Assembly: GCF_052857255.1 (NCBI RefSeq)
Contig: NC_135505.1
Location: forward strand, 51,807,507 to 51,871,506
DNA from: Amblyomma americanum
Taxonomy: Eukaryota; Arthropoda; Arachnida; Ixodida; Ixodidae
Direction: 5' to 3'
Length of the DNA stretch: 64,000 nucleotides
The notes below the pieces were generated by a model. It was not told where the DNA came from. It saw only the letters and a list, made by a program, of their open reading frames with translations, and did no database searches. This document shows positions 9,050-21,400 of this stretch, in pieces. Position 1 is the stretch's first letter, and every line of letters begins with the position of its first letter. Made by a program: the position numbers and the translations under genes.

Positions 9050-11395
9050 CGTCTGTGACAATACATTTAGGTTAACAGATGAAGTACCAACAAGTGGTTT
9101 ATCTCCTAAAAGTAAATTGGGGTGGAAGAGAATGAGTTAATTGTAAAACACTGTAAAAAATTTTTTTCCTTAGCCGTTCGAGTTCTGTGCACGAGAATAA
9201 GATGTGATTTACTTTGAGCTCATCTCCGCATTTCTCACATAAAGGTTTGTTTTAATTTGTCAGTAGAAAGTTATGTGTTAGGTGTGTGTGCCTGAGGCGC
9301 AGGCGGCACAACATTACCTCTATCAAACGTTTCTGATCGCAGCATGATCTTCATTCTCTCAGAATAGGTTTTACTATATGCAGTTTGTTAATGTCTTCAC
9401 TCATCCATGTAGACCGTCATTTTTCCTTAAGTCTATTTTTTACTAACTTTATTCAATCTGCCTAGGGTAAGTTTCCAGGCTTAACTTCATTATTTCGAGC
9501 TTGAGCAGCGCACGCGTCAGCTCTCTCGTTTCCGCTGGTTCCAAGATGGCTTGGTATCACACTGTGCCTAATTACATCTTCTTTAGTTTCAGCAGTTATG
9601 CTTTTTATATATCACCTATTAAAGGTTCTCTCACATTTCTGGCGTTCATTGCTGTGATTACACTCAGCGTGTCCATGTAGATAATGCTTGTTTCAATGTT
9701 CTTTTTGTCTATTTTTGTTGCAGCCACCGAAACGCACAACATTCGGCTGAGAAAATTGACGAGCAATAAGGCAAGCTGACAACCTTTTCCCATTTATCTT
9801 CCAACGTCCATTTATCTTACAGCACAACCCACGTGAAGTGCTGGTTTAGAACCATCTGTATGAAATGAAGTGTATTCTGTATACTTCTCGTCTAGCACCA
9901 AAAAATCTTATATTATGTGCTCGCGTGGAGTGTGCTTTTTTTTAATTGCGTCAGTGTGCAGTCCAGTACATCGGGAAAGGTGTACCCAGGTTGCAGTGGT
10001 CAGGGTCTCTAAGCAACATCAATTTGGGAGTCCAGAATACCTAATTCCTGGCAAATTCCTTCAAAACGGAGGATAAGGGGCCTCGCTGCATTAGGTTTAT
10101 TAGCGAAAAGCTGCTTAGATGGGCACTTCGTAACTATGGAACAGCAGAGATGTTTTGGTAGTGAACGGGATTTTCTATCTGCTAGGGCTGGTTCGTTACA
10201 TTCTACGTATAGACTGTTCATGGGTGATGTCCTGTATGCCCCGCTTGCAAGGCGCAGATCTTAGTTATGTACTGAATCTAATTGCTTCAGGTAGGACGGT
10301 CAAGCTGAATTGTACACTGTGCACCCATAATCTAAACACGAGCGAACTATGGTGGGGTAGATGTGTAAAAGGCAGGCCCTATCAGACCCCCGGAGTTTAC
10401 GTGAAAGCACCTTTAAGATATTTAATGACCGAGAGGCTTTTTTTCAGGTTCTTTATTTGGGGCAAGAAGGTCAGTTTTTTTCAAAATTGATGCCTCGATA
10501 TTCGTTCTAACTCTTTACCGGTAATTCAATTTCGATCAAGTGTCGTCTAGCATCTATCTGTAGGCCACGTTTGAGTAAGAAAATAATTACCACTATTTTC
10601 TCCGTGAAGAACCGGAACCCATTTCGGTCAGCCCATGTAGATAGTTTATTTATTGTTAACTGTACTTGTCTTTCGCATGTTGATATTTTTGAAGGCGTGC
10701 AAGCTATTTGAAAATTGTCGACGTAGATTGAATACTTTATGAACCATGGAACTATTTTAATATTATAATTCATTTTAACAGCAAAGAGGGTGCTGCTTAA
10801 AATACTTCCTTGAGGCGCTCCGTTTTCCTGAGGGAAAATTCTCGAGAGAGTTTAACTGAGGCGTATATGGAATGAACGAGTCGAGAGAAAGTGTTTTAGG
10901 CAGTTCAACATCACACAACGAATGCCAAGTTCTGCCAAGGCTCGAAGAATCCCGAACCTGCAGTTGTATTATATGCTTTCTCTAAAGAAATAAAAACAGC
11001 AAAACAGTGTTGTTTGTGTAAAAAAGATTCACGGACAGTATTTTCAAGACGAACCAGGTTGTCGGTTGTGGAGCATGCCTTTTTGAAACCGCACTGATGG
11101 ACATTGAGAAGCTGACAGGTTTCTAGCACGAAGATTAATGTAATGTTCACGATAGTTTAAAGAAATTTACAGGGAGGCTGGTGAAGGCTTTGGTCCTATA
11201 ACTACTTGAACAGGTTGGTGGGTTTTCGTGTTTAAAAAATGGAACGATGATAGTCTTCTGCCAGGTTTCGGGTAGTTTACCTGATTCCGAATCCTTAATA
11301 AAAAAACGTAAATGTGCCTCTACGGAAAGTTCAGAGAGGTGGGACCGCATTCTATTGTGCATTCCGTCAGGGCTGGCGCACTCTGTTTTTCCAAA
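9050..11395 (-). pseudogene. LINE-A RT, RNase H and C-terminal Cys/His part
   Basis: The minus strand shows HNRMRSHLSELSVEA and SGKLPETWQKTIIVPF (about 11362-11220), then QCGFKKACSTTDNLVRLE and a degraded EKAYNTT block (11100-10960). The catalytic box SIYVDNFQIA follows at 10731-10702, where the second Asp is Asn. RNase H shows FHTDGSK (about 9855) and SIIYMDTLSVITAMN (about 9690-9640). A CxxCG...H...C motif (about 9260-9190) resembles the terminal zinc motif of I-group LINEs. Multiple frame changes exclude activity. Confidence 0.75.
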
Positions 11396-11399
11396 AACA

Positions 11400-12085
11400 A
11401 ATTATTATTATTACTCTGTGTACAAGTGGGCAAAACTGTGTTTATTTCTATAACAGTAAAAAATTATATTATGGTTCACTCGTATAACCATTTGTAGGGA
11501 GTCTTTGTTTCTAGGTTGCCTTTCTGTACTTTAGTAATGATTCTCTGTATCGTGATGAGCTGAAAACTGCCAAAAAATATTCACCCTAAAATGTCTGCTT
11601 GTTATTCGATGTTTGTCTGCATGCCAGGGGCTGTTAGAAGGGCAAAAGTTGCTGTTGGAGTAGTAGGAAAACATAATATCAGAAGGACCAGCGCAATAAA
11701 AAACAGCGGACAAGAAACAAGGAGGACGACACGAAAAGAAGCGCTCAACTTTAAACTTTATTTCTGAAAAATTTTTACAACCTACTTAAGCAGTTTCCTG
11801 TCAGAGGCAATGCCGCACAAGCAGAGGAAAACAATTTTTTGATGAGACAATAACTCAGGATCTAGATGAAGTGAGGGTGGCAACAAGCAACACAGCTCTT
11901 TACTATAACGTATCAAGGAAAGAGATAAATAAAGGAATGTGAAGCTGAATGGCCAACAAGGAACACGCCATAAACAAGCGGCGATGAAGACTTGCCCTTG
12001 AAAGCTAAAAAGAATAAAAGGTACAAAACGTAGAACGAATTAAAAGGCCAAGAAGAAACATGGCAAAAAGTGGAAGTGTGAATGT
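11400..12085. other. Unassigned insertion inside LINE-A
   Basis: LINE-A homology stops near 11395 and resumes near 12090, leaving about 690 bp where only ~300 bp of LINE coding would be expected. It contains (ATT)n, AATAAA-type signals and GGACAAGAAACAAGG / GACGACACGAAAAG segments. I cannot name it; a pseudo-LTR from another PLE is one possibility. Confidence 0.35.
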
Positions 12086-12089
12086 GGAG

Positions 12090-12413
12090 TATTTACACTT
12101 CAGCTTTCGTACCTTCTCCCACATTTCTTTTGATGTGGTTGAGATATTTATTGTTGACACGTAACTTTGCCACAAAGTCTTTTCGGCCCTACGGCGGATA
12201 TGTCGGGCTTGTGCCCTTTGCTTTTAAAGTTTATGAGATTTTTCTGCGTGCGGTACCTCAGAAAGATCAACTCTTCCCCAATGTTTTATTATGTTTCTTT
12301 TTGCTACTCTACATTCTTCTGTATACAAGGTTTTCTGGTTTTGTTTCACCACTCCAGAAGATTTAGGTATAGCCAGGAGCGCCGCGGTAAAAATGCAGTA
12401 TGTGACAATTTCA
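12090..12413 (-). pseudogene. LINE-A linker between endonuclease and RT
   Basis: The minus strand reads NEIVTYCIFTAALLAIPKSS, then a WYTEECR-type segment (here LYTEECR), then RRAEKTLWQSYVSTIN and WEKVRKLK. Pre-RT regions of I-group LINEs have this pattern (AIPKSSG..., W.EEC..A, ...YVSSIN). The upstream half of the same protein resumes beyond 17504, on the far side of the Harbinger element. Confidence 0.75.
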
Positions 12414-12909
12414 TTCACACACCGGTTACACGGGCACTTGCAACGGCCGTTAACGCAATCGGCAGTTGAACGCTGTAACGGCCGTGGAAACGGAACGGTG
12501 GTGGCTGCGCTCACACAGCACTCTTCATGTTCGGTCGGTTCCATTCTGTTTCGACGATTTATCACCTGACTCTAACTTTTTACCTCACGAACTCGAAAAA
12601 AATTTGGTTTTTCTAAATATTTTCTGTGCTACATGCACTACAGGGTGTTTTTTTAACTATTTTCTAGAGTTTTTTGCAAAACCAGCAGTTAAGCTCGTTT
12701 AGCCGATCCAATCCGATCCACGGCGTGGCAAAATGGCTGCGTTTTTTGTAGTACAGCGGCTAGTTGCGGCTTCAATGTGGTGAAACGTCCCATTTCCCGC
12801 TCCATCGCTTGAACTAACCGCAGCACCACTGCGCATTTCCTTTTTTCTTTCGTACCGCGAGTGACCGTCTGCGCGATTCAGCAGGTGCAGTGTTGAACGT
12901 GGAGCGACA

Positions 12910-14990
12910 TTGCGACGCGCACCCGAGAACAGCTGTAGAATTGCGCTTAGCCAGCCGCTTTATGAATGCTACCGTGATCGTCCACCCGATTCCCTTCTCC
13001 TGGTTGCGCACAACGAGGCCTTGCTGTCTGCAAAAAGGGCTGAACTGCAAGCTGTGCGCATTCAGAAAGCGTCAATCAAGAAGAAGCGTACTTCGTCCTT
13101 TTGTTCTGAGCTCGTTGCAGTTCAAGAAGCACTCTGCTGTGTGGCCGACTTAACTATGCTCTATGCGGGCCGCGTTGTCATCCGCACTGACGCCCTTCAA
13201 GTTGTCCGGCTGCTACGACGTCTTAGCCGCTGTTTCACGATATGTTAGCACATCAACCGGCTCGCGGCACGCATCCCGCCGCCAGTATGTATTGAGTGAG
13301 TCCCACGGGATCTGCTGACCTATCAAAGGCAGGCAGATTTAGCGGCCCACCATGCGAATCCAAACTCATCACCGCCTCGGCTCCTTCATTTGGAAAATTT
13401 TACCCTCCTTTCATCAAGAAAGGAACTCCTCCGGCGCCGCAGACGTGCTCTCATCCCTCCGTGTGCGGTAATCTTCTCCCGCGGTCTTACCCGTGCAGAG
13501 GAGGTTGCGCTTAGGACGATCCGGGTCGGGGTTGCCCTCACACCAGCCACCACTCGGAAGTGGCCTCAGTACCGAGAATTGTTTCCTCGGCCAGGGTATC
13601 CGGTATGTAAACACGAGGACATTGACGCCGACATTCATCACTTACTGCGTGACAGCCCAGCTCTCAAGCCTACAAGGATCCGGCACGTGATGGTAGCAGG
13701 TCTTTCACCAAGCAACCCTTCTTCATACATTGCCTGGACGCAGGGTTCGTATCATCGCTCTCTACTGGACGTCATCAAATCAGCTAACCTTTTTCCATTA
13801 ATTTATATCATTCATGGCACCTTCACCCATCATTGATGCCCTGGGGCAGTAAATGTCGCTTTCAAAAAAAAAAAAGAAGCGGAAGGCGGCCGAGAGGCGA
13901 TGTTGCAGCCTCGCTACACTCGCTGTTGTGATGTCTGCCAGGCAAAGGAGTGTGTGGACGCTTTCCAGACCACCGTCTTGGTACGAAACCATCGTGCTGA
14001 CGTTGTCGGATCAATTTTTCAAGGCTAACTTTCGCGTGACCCGTTCCACATTTGGGTACATCGTGACCTCGTGTTCCTCACTAACACGGCAGGATACGAA
14101 CATGTGAGCTTGCATACCCCTGCACCAGCACGTCGCCCTCTCGCTATACAGACTCGCCATATTGGCAGAAGAAAGCACTGTGGCGCATCTTTTCGGCGTG
14201 AGTCGGCCATCCGTGAACCTGGTTTTTCGAGTTTTGTGACGTAGTCGTAGATGTTTTCGAGCCAGAAGTTGCACGCTTTCCATCACCGAAGAATGTTAGA
14301 GACCTTGTGCGACAGTTCGAAGCCTGCACAGGCTTTCCGCAGGCCTTTGGCGCGCTGGACGGTTGTCATTTAAAAGTCTCGCCGCCCAAAGAAAATGCGC
14401 AGAACTATTACAACTATACGGGCTGGTATAGCATAATTTTGCTTGCCATTGTAGACCACAACTAGAAGTTCATGTATATTAATGTACGGTCTACAGGGCG
14501 CAATCATGATGCAGCAGTGTACAGAGGCTCGGCACTACCGGACGTAGTAGGAACTGATGTCTTCACTCTACCAAGCCAAATTATTGACGGGTGCCAATAG
14601 GAGCGGTCCTCCTCTGTGATCAGGCCTTTCCTTTGCAGCGTCCCTTGATGAAGCGTTTCCCTCACATTGAGGCTTGTCGTTGAGATTGCCTTTGGGCGAT
14701 TGAAGGTTCGATTAAGGGTTCTGAATTGAATTGAGTTTCAAATCGAAAATGTCAACAGCATTGTGCGAGCTTGCTGCATCCTTCACAATGTATGCGAGCA
14801 CATGTGTGATCAGTGTGACACACAGTGGAGTGCTTAAACAGCAGCCGGGGAGCTTCCGCAGCCTGTTTGTGTGAGAAACGCAGTGAGCTCTTCAGGTGAA
14901 AGTGTCCGACGTGCTTTGGCCAAGCACATCTTTTCATTTAAGCTATGACTACTTCGAAAATTTTGTTTTAGGCATGCTATTGTGAAGAAT
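12910..14990 (+). pseudogene. HARBI1-like transposase (interrupted)
   Basis: The N-terminal part (12910-13088) gives SQPLYECYRDRPPD and ASIKKKR, then resumes in the same frame at 13882 after the LINE-B fragment. Next come WTLSRPPSWYETIVLTL and FRVTRSTFGYIV (about 13950-14070), a helix-turn-helix (ALSLYRLAILAEESTVAHLF, about 14130-14190) and the DDE nuclease: FGALDGCHLKVSPP (first Asp, about 14350), STGRNHDAAVYRGS (second Asp, about 14495-14535) and AFGRLKVRLR (about 14690-14720). In-frame stops include one at about 14464. The protein would cut and rejoin element ends together with its Myb partner. Pseudogene. Confidence 0.8.
13089..13873 (+). mobile_element. LINE-B 3' fragment inserted in Harbinger
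   Basis: A 5'-truncated copy starts inside RNase H (SSFCSELVAVQEALC), passes the IRTDALQVVRLLRR motif and the C-terminal zinc region (CKHEDIDADIHHLLRDS), and ends in a 3' UTR with GCCCTGGGGCAGTAAATG and an A-tail. AAGAAGCG flanks it on both sides (13081-13088 and 13874-13881), a perfect 8-bp target duplication. Removing the fragment rejoins the Harbinger frame exactly, which supports the boundaries. Confidence 0.85.
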
Positions 14991-15077
14991 AAAGAGAATG
15001 TGAAAGATTGGGCACGTCTGTGGCAATTTTTGGAGCACGTGTGCACACGGGGTTTTATTTAGCGCTGTCGGACCAGT

Positions 15078-17440
15078 CAGGTTGACGCTCAGGCCGACCT
15101 TCTAAGTATTGTGGGATTATGCTGACCATTTCTCGGTGTATGTCATTGGCCTTCTCCTGGAGACAGAGCGTCTTTTCGGACAGCTTGTACTCCTTACTAG
15201 CCATCTTTTGGTACGGGTTTCTTGCCTTTCTAGCAGCAGCACAACTTTATTTACAGATGATATCGGCTGTCGCCTTTTGCGCGTGCGGCCTTGCTCGGCT
15301 CAGGCAGCAGGTGTTGAAGCCTGGCTCGTCGATGCCTCGCTGGACGAGGCCAGACTGGTCGACCTCTCGACATTTCCGGTGTATGGGTTCCTCCGCACTT
15401 TTTATGGCGGTCCTAAGGCAATAATCTCTGCATCCTCTGGCAACCGTTCCACCATGTCCAGCTTCAGTAACGAAGAACGAAACATTACTGAATGTTGCTT
15501 CTAAGTGATTAATACTGCGTTGCAAGATGAATATAATTTGTACACATAACGTGCAGAAACATTTTAATATAGAACAATTTTATGCAATAGCTGCCCTTTT
15601 CTCTAAAAGAGTTTTGGTACACCCTAAAGCACACCGCCTACCCTGGTGCCCTTTTTTGTAACATAACCAGCCTTACCTATCTCGCCCTATTTTCATTACT
15701 CTAAGAAAAGTAACAAGTATTGTGCCATCCAGTATGTCTCAAATGTTAACCAATGATTTCGAAGCTACACACACTGTGATGCTAAATAAAGTTATCTGTG
15801 CATATTCAGTATTCTGGCGCACAGCAATGCCTCATGTTGATGTCATGTGCTTTAGTAACATGAAATTCTCTAAACTTTGTTGCCAACTGTCTCCGGCAAA
15901 AACCTGGCCGGCAAAAAAACAATTTCGGTTTGTCAGTCCATTTCACGCATTCGCATACAATCAAAATAAACAAATGTTGCACCTGAAAGCTCTCTTGTAC
16001 CAGGCTTCTATCATTCATAGGCAGGTTCCCCAGGAATGCTTGAAGCCGTCTGTAGAATGGGCACTGATTTGCAGCAGACCCAGTGCCAGCGATGCTTGCC
16101 TTTCTGAACATAAACAAAGTAGAGTTAAGAGTCACTTTTTATGTCGTAAGAGATGAACATCATTTTTTGCTGCACAAATAAAAACTGCCAAGAACAATGA
16201 ACCTCCTTGTACTGAAAGTTAAAACGGCAGGCAAAGTGATAAACTGCAAGGAAAAAGCTGTTGAATTACAATGGGAGTTCAATAGGCTTCGAACAAAATC
16301 ATATGATAGTCAAGATACAAGTTCTTAGACTATAGGCAATGTCAACACACAAGGTTGGGAGAGATTCTTGATTAGGGTACGCATTCAGCGCTTTCTGCTC
16401 TATTCAAAACGTGAAGTTCAATCACTTCGGCTGATGCCATATGCAGGACATAGTGTGCTTTTTCCTGCATTGCTATATGCATTGCTGTTTTGTCAGCGAC
16501 ATGAAAGATACCACCCCACGCCTGCCTCTGAATAAAGTAACTATAATAAATTTAGTGGTTCCGTGGAAAAGGTGGGTTCTTGATCAGTACAATAGTGTTT
16601 TATGATCGAAAACTACCTAAAACGTACCACTCAACTCCGATTAAAAAAAAATGCATGGAATGATTTGTGTTAGTATAGTTTTATTGTTTTATAGGTAATG
16701 GAATTTGCAAATGAAATAAGAAACCTATTATTGTTTGCATTTAATGCGAGCACTACTGTTTTCATAGTGCGCCATTAGCGATTGTTAGCTCTACTGCATC
16801 GCAAGCTACAGGAAAGCTACTGCACATGTCAAGATCTTATTTCGAGTAGCTGATCGAACAGACTTCGAGTTCTCGGTGAAAATGCGTTCTGTCAGGCTAC
16901 GCCGGTCATGCCTAGATTACGGCAAATGGCTACACATCACAACCAATTGTACTGCGGTAAGATGCGAGCGCTATTCCCGAATCACCGCATGAGCTTTACA
17001 ATGAGCCCGAAGCGTCGAGAAAGTCGCATTCGAGCGCATGTCAAGCAGAATTTGGCGTTGCCTATGGCATTGAAACACACGTCTTGCATAGCGGGGCGCC
17101 AGATTTCATTGAACATGCCTGACAATGCGCTATGTCGGTTTAAAATCACTAATAAAGTCATGGTAACTTACTTCTGAGCCTTGACCTAGTTTTCCATCTT
17201 GTGCTTGATCTGTTTGACTGTGACGCACAAAGCGTTCCCGCATTCCTCGATTGCGAGCTGGTTGAACAGCGCCGTCATACTCGCGTACACGGGTGCATTG
17301 CGTTTCTGCGCTCGCACATCGCGATGGTGATCCTGGCACAAGTTTATGAGTAAATGCGTCAGTGACGCTGTCCAGGCAAAGCGTTTTTACGCCGGCGCGC
17401 TCGCCTGCAGTGGGAACACGTTGCTGCTGGGGAATGCCAT
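15078..17440 (-). pseudogene. Harbinger-associated Myb/SANT-like protein, two exons
   Basis: Minus-strand exon 1 (17440 to about 17171) starts with Met at 17440 and contains KRFAWT, LINLCQDHHRDVRAQKRN and VKQIKHKMEN, a Myb/SANT-like DNA-binding domain of the kind found in Harbinger partner proteins. It ends at a GTAAGT donor-like site and has internal stops at about 17384 and 17180. Exon 2 (about 15480-15078) follows a pyrimidine-rich TTACTGAAG acceptor-like site. It encodes a Ser/Thr-rich linker, then YKLSEKTLCLQEKANDIHRE (coiled-coil-like) and RPERQPDWSDSAK before a stop at 15078. The inferred intron is ~1.7 kb. Its exact phase does not join cleanly, consistent with decay. Confidence 0.65.
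15500..17130. other. Harbinger interior without recognised coding
   Basis: Lies between the two inferred exons of the Myb-like gene. Overlapping frames of ~110-144 codons at 15722-16156 on both strands resemble nothing known to me and are most simply intronic. Confidence 0.5.
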
Positions 17441-17504
17441 CTTGCCTATTTCACGACGACACGGGCGGAAACGGCAGCGGAACGGAGACCGGTGAGTTTC
17501 GTTA

Positions 17505-18290
17505 ATGTCAATCGCCGTTGGATTTCCAACGGCGCTCGCGCTAGGCTGGCATTTTCTTGAAACAGCGCCCAGTCGGCCAAATGGAGCTTCCAACGTCGCG
17601 GTTTTGCTAGAATGATTTTTGAAGAAGATGTTAGGCTGATAAGAACGGGTAGATGATCGCTACCATAGGGGTTGTTCAAGACATCTCATTTAAAAGTAGT
17701 AAAAAGAGAAAGGCGATATGAGAAAAAAATTATGCAGATCTATTTTCCTGAGCTTGGGAAGCAGTATGTGTGTTTGTCCTTGTTGAGCAGGCATATATTA
17801 TTGCACAGAACAAAATATTCTAAAGTACCGGCCTCTATATAGCGTGTGTTTTGTTCGCTTCCCCACAAATTGGAGTCGGCATTAAAACCGCCGACTAAGA
17901 GATATGGCTCTGGTAATTGTTTTAAAAGGTCTTCTTAGTCATGAAGTGTTAGTTTCAGGTGTGGTTAGAGAAATACGAAACATACTGTAACTGTTTTAAA
18001 ATGGACTACAGATTGTGCAACGGCTTCAAATGTAGTCGGAAGTTTGATTTCACGAGTGGCCAAACTACTTTGACCAACTATGGCAGTCTGAGAGATTATT
18101 TGCTTGCTCTTGGTCATGGTGAAAGACTTTATATTTGCTTAAAATACTTTTATGTTTTAGTCCCAAGTTTGTCTCCTGGAGACACAAAAGCCGCGGAATA
18201 TAAAACATGAATATATTTTACGTCACTGTAGTTTTTTATTATGCCTCGACAGTTCCAGTAAAATAAGAATGCCATATCTAATGAATTTTG
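17505..18290 (-). pseudogene. LINE-A endonuclease domain
   Basis: The minus strand begins with FYWNCRGIIKN (start of the APE-type endonuclease, about 18265), then a degraded CLQET-like block. LVGGFNADSNLWGSEQ follows (about 17905-17860; the usual GDFN Asp is Gly here), then a YGSDHLPVLIS block (about 17670-17640) with the catalytic SDH. The frame then runs into the Harbinger boundary at 17504. Several stops and frame changes. Confidence 0.72.
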
Positions 18291-18412
18291 GGGATGTATT
18301 TAAACACCTGTGCTCACGGTTTTGAGAGGCCTGTTATTGGAATTTTTCCTCCCTTTCTCTGCGTCGCCACTCCTGTGGTGGCGGGTGACTGCTTATATCG
18401 ATCGCGTGGAAT

Positions 18413-21400
18413 TGAGTGAATTGTGAATCGATGGGAATTGAGTAGGTCACGTGGGGTCCACTCAATTCGAATGGCTTGCGAGATGCGAGCCGCCAGGCGA
18501 TGTATATTATGGCACATTTCTGGGCTGCGGCTGACGCGTCGGAGTAGACGAGTTGCTTGAAGGGCGTCAGTACGGATGATAATGTGGGCTGTAGGGAGCA
18601 AGGCAACTGCGACTACAGAGCGAAGCGCATCTTGTATAGCAAGCAGCTCAGCACATAAGGAAGTAGGGGGTTCCGCAAATCAAAACCTGGGTGTCTTGTT
18701 AAGTACAGACTGGCAGGGACAGTAAAGTGCAGTCGACGTTACACAGCCCTGGATACTGGCATCAACATATATAAGAATTGAGCCGCGAAGTAGGTGAATA
18801 TCTTGTACCGCGATTCTCTCGCGAAAAGACGATGCCGCATAAGGTGAGGTTGGGCGACGTAGAATGGTAGGTTTGTTGTCGCTCAGCTGCACAAAGTCCC
18901 ATGGAGGAAGAACTGACTGTGGCGCCGACAGTATGGTGTGTGATGAAGCAAAGGTCCTGAGTGCTCGCAGTGAATGCAAGAGGGTGGCCTTAAGGCTACC
19001 AGCATCACGGCGCTTCTGCACAAGCTCGTCAAGGGTATTTAACTGAGCATTTGTTTTGAAGTGCCACGATCGGCATGATGCGTAAAAAGGCAAGTGATAG
19101 CTCTCATTGCCTCTCGATTGACGGCTTCCAGACGATCCCACTGAACTCTGTTTAAGTGTTGGAGCTGTGCTTGGTTAATGAGGCGCGGTTGCAAAACCGC
19201 TTTCACCAAATGTCGTGCGACATGGGAGCGAGTGCCGCCGGTTTTGGGAGAAATACATCTGATTAGGCTCAAAGTCTGCAAAGCCTGCTTTTTAGCCTGA
19301 TAAAGCTAGGCAAAACCCGTTCCGGGTTGATATATCCACAAACTCAGAATTTTCAATGTCGAAGATTCTTGAACGGGGGTTCCAGTTAGTTGGAGACGGA
19401 TTGGCGTGGCAGCAAGTTTACGGCGTCCCCAGCGGTTGCCCACTGACATGAACGTAGTTTTTCGCACTGAAAGCTGTAGGCCGACAGACATAGCATCATG
19501 GGCGGTAATATCTAAGACTGAATGTAGGGCCGCCGCTTGAGTTAGCAGGTCATGGTGAGTGTTCCATACCGTGATATCATAGGCGTACAGTAAGAACTTG
19601 ACGTCAGGAACATCATGTAAGCGCCATGCAAGACGAATGAAGGCAATATTTAACAGTGTTGGTGACAACACTGAGCCTTGTGGTAAAGCACGAACCGATT
19701 GAAATGATCATATGGAGTCACCACTGAGGCGTATGGCAAATCTTCTGCCTTCAAGGAAGGATTTAAAAAAAATTGCATGCACGAAGAGGGAAATGCAGCA
19801 TGTCAATAGAATGCAAAATGACTGCATGATTTATATTATCGTAAGCCTTTTCGATATCCATGGCGAGCACACTACGCACACTAGCTGCTAGTTGATGACA
19901 GAACTTGCGACGCCAAGACAGCCAAACCATCTTCAGTGCCGATGAATGGAGGGGAGTCATTTTGGGCAGGGTGGTAGAAACCGTGGTGCTCCAAACACCA
20001 CGACAGTCGTGTGGCTAACATTTTCTCTGTCAGCTTGCCCAGTGTTGATGTTAGAGAAATAGGCCTGAAGTTGCCAAGATCCGTCGGTAGCTTCCCTGCT
20101 TTTGGAATTGGGATCACAGTGGCCAATTTCCAGGTCTCAGGCACAGAGCCGTTTAGCCATACTGTGTTAATGGTGTCGAGAAGTTGAGGGAGGACAGCAC
20201 AACTCATGTTCTTGTACACCTCATTTGGAATGGCAACCGGACCGAGCGATGTCTTTCGTTTAGCCTCATGTATTGCTGCAAGCAGCTCGGGCACGGTAAA
20301 AGCAGACGCAATACCCTCGGCATCTGGTGCTGATGGCAGTTTATCTATGTGAGCTGAAATCCCTGCCAAGTTAGACTGGATAGCTGAGGTTGGCAACACA
20401 TCCTATTTTGGAAAGAATTTCCGTGCCGCTTCTATGGCTAAATCATCCGGAGATAAGTTAGCTGCGAGGCTTGCGGTGCTAACTGAGCCGGGACGACGGT
20501 GACCGTGTTCCATTGCCCGGAAAGTTCGCCAGAGATATGGATTCGACAACTTCGCAGAAAACTGCTCGCACCGCGCATGCCACTGCCTGCGTGATAGATT
20601 GTGTTCGTATTTGCGAGCCTTAGCAGTAATATAGTTCAGTCTTATACGTGCCTGTGCCGATGTGGGATCACGTGAGACTGCCAGCTCGGCCTGTCGGCAG
20701 TTTAACACACCGATATCTGGAACCAGTCGATCGCTGTCTGCCCAGGTGCAGGTGGTAGCCCTGTTGAACGCACATTGTATCCGATCAACGAGCGATGGTG
20801 ACGACTCTGCAGGGAGATCCTGCAGAATAGCACGGAAACAATCCCAGTTGACCGCCGTGCACTTGCGGCGTAACCGGCGAGCACATGATGGATGGACACC
20901 GATGATTATAGGGTGGTGGTCACTGCCCCAAAAGTCAGGCTCAAGGTGCCACGAGGGAGTGGCGGGGCCAGACCAGCACACCAGATCAGGAGCATTGGTG
21001 GTACTGTGACTGTGACGCATAGCCCGTGTTGCTGGACTGGGGTGATTTAGAAGAATAAACAACGCATTCGCGAAGGCATCCGACACACGCCTGCCGCGGG
21101 GGCTCGAAGTGGGGTACCCCCCGACTGCGTGTGGGGCGTTGAAGTCACCTCCGACTAAAATCGGACACCCGGGGTATTGCCTACGCACAGTCAATAACTA
21201 GCCCAGATTAATGCGGGAGGGAGCGCCACCCGCTGGTCTTACGTAGTAGGATACCACCACAACAGTTGCCTTCGGTAATTATACAGCAACTGCAACTACC
21301 TCCTAATACGAGGTGCACCAAGTTTCCAGAGAGAGGCATACGTGAAGGAAACGCGTGTTAACGTACACCGCCGCCTTTCCCGGAGGGGGAAGCAGTGTGC

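Larger units (their letters stand above)
12417..17501 (+). mobile_element. Harbinger/PIF-type DNA transposon
   Basis: The element interrupts the LINE-A reading frame. The LINE codons on the two sides join in frame through TTA: left flank CATTC(A), right flank TTAATG, a 3-bp target duplication with one mutation, as Harbinger elements make. The ends are imperfect inverted repeats sharing ACCGGT. The cargo is a HARBI1-like transposase on plus (12910-14990) and a Myb/SANT-like protein on minus (15078-17440), the usual two-gene convergent plan. Plus-strand coding is interrupted by a LINE-B fragment. Confidence 0.72.
9050..18412 (-). mobile_element. LINE-A, I-group non-LTR retrotransposon (interrupted)
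   Basis: Read on the minus strand it gives an ORF1 tail (~18410-18300), apurinic-type endonuclease (18290-17505), a Harbinger insertion, the pre-RT region (12413-12090), an unassigned insertion (12085-11400), RT (11395-10500), RNase H (about 10000-9600) and a C-terminal Cys/His motif (about 9280-9180). The EN-RT-RNase H order places it in the I group. All parts have stops or frameshifts, and the RT box reads YVDN. The 3' terminus is not exactly defined. Confidence 0.8.

Noticed and set aside
12642..15625. AGGGTGT (12642) and ACACCCT (15619) as Harbinger termini
   Set aside because: The match is only about 7 bp, and the Myb exon and the LINE-A junctions place the ends at 12417 and 17501.
15722..16156. 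144-codon plus frame with a 109-codon minus frame over it
   Set aside because: Lies within the inferred intron of the Harbinger partner gene. No recognisable residues and open frames on both strands suggest chance.
20662..21009. 115-codon plus frame
   Set aside because: Antisense shadow of the LINE-B endonuclease/RT linker.
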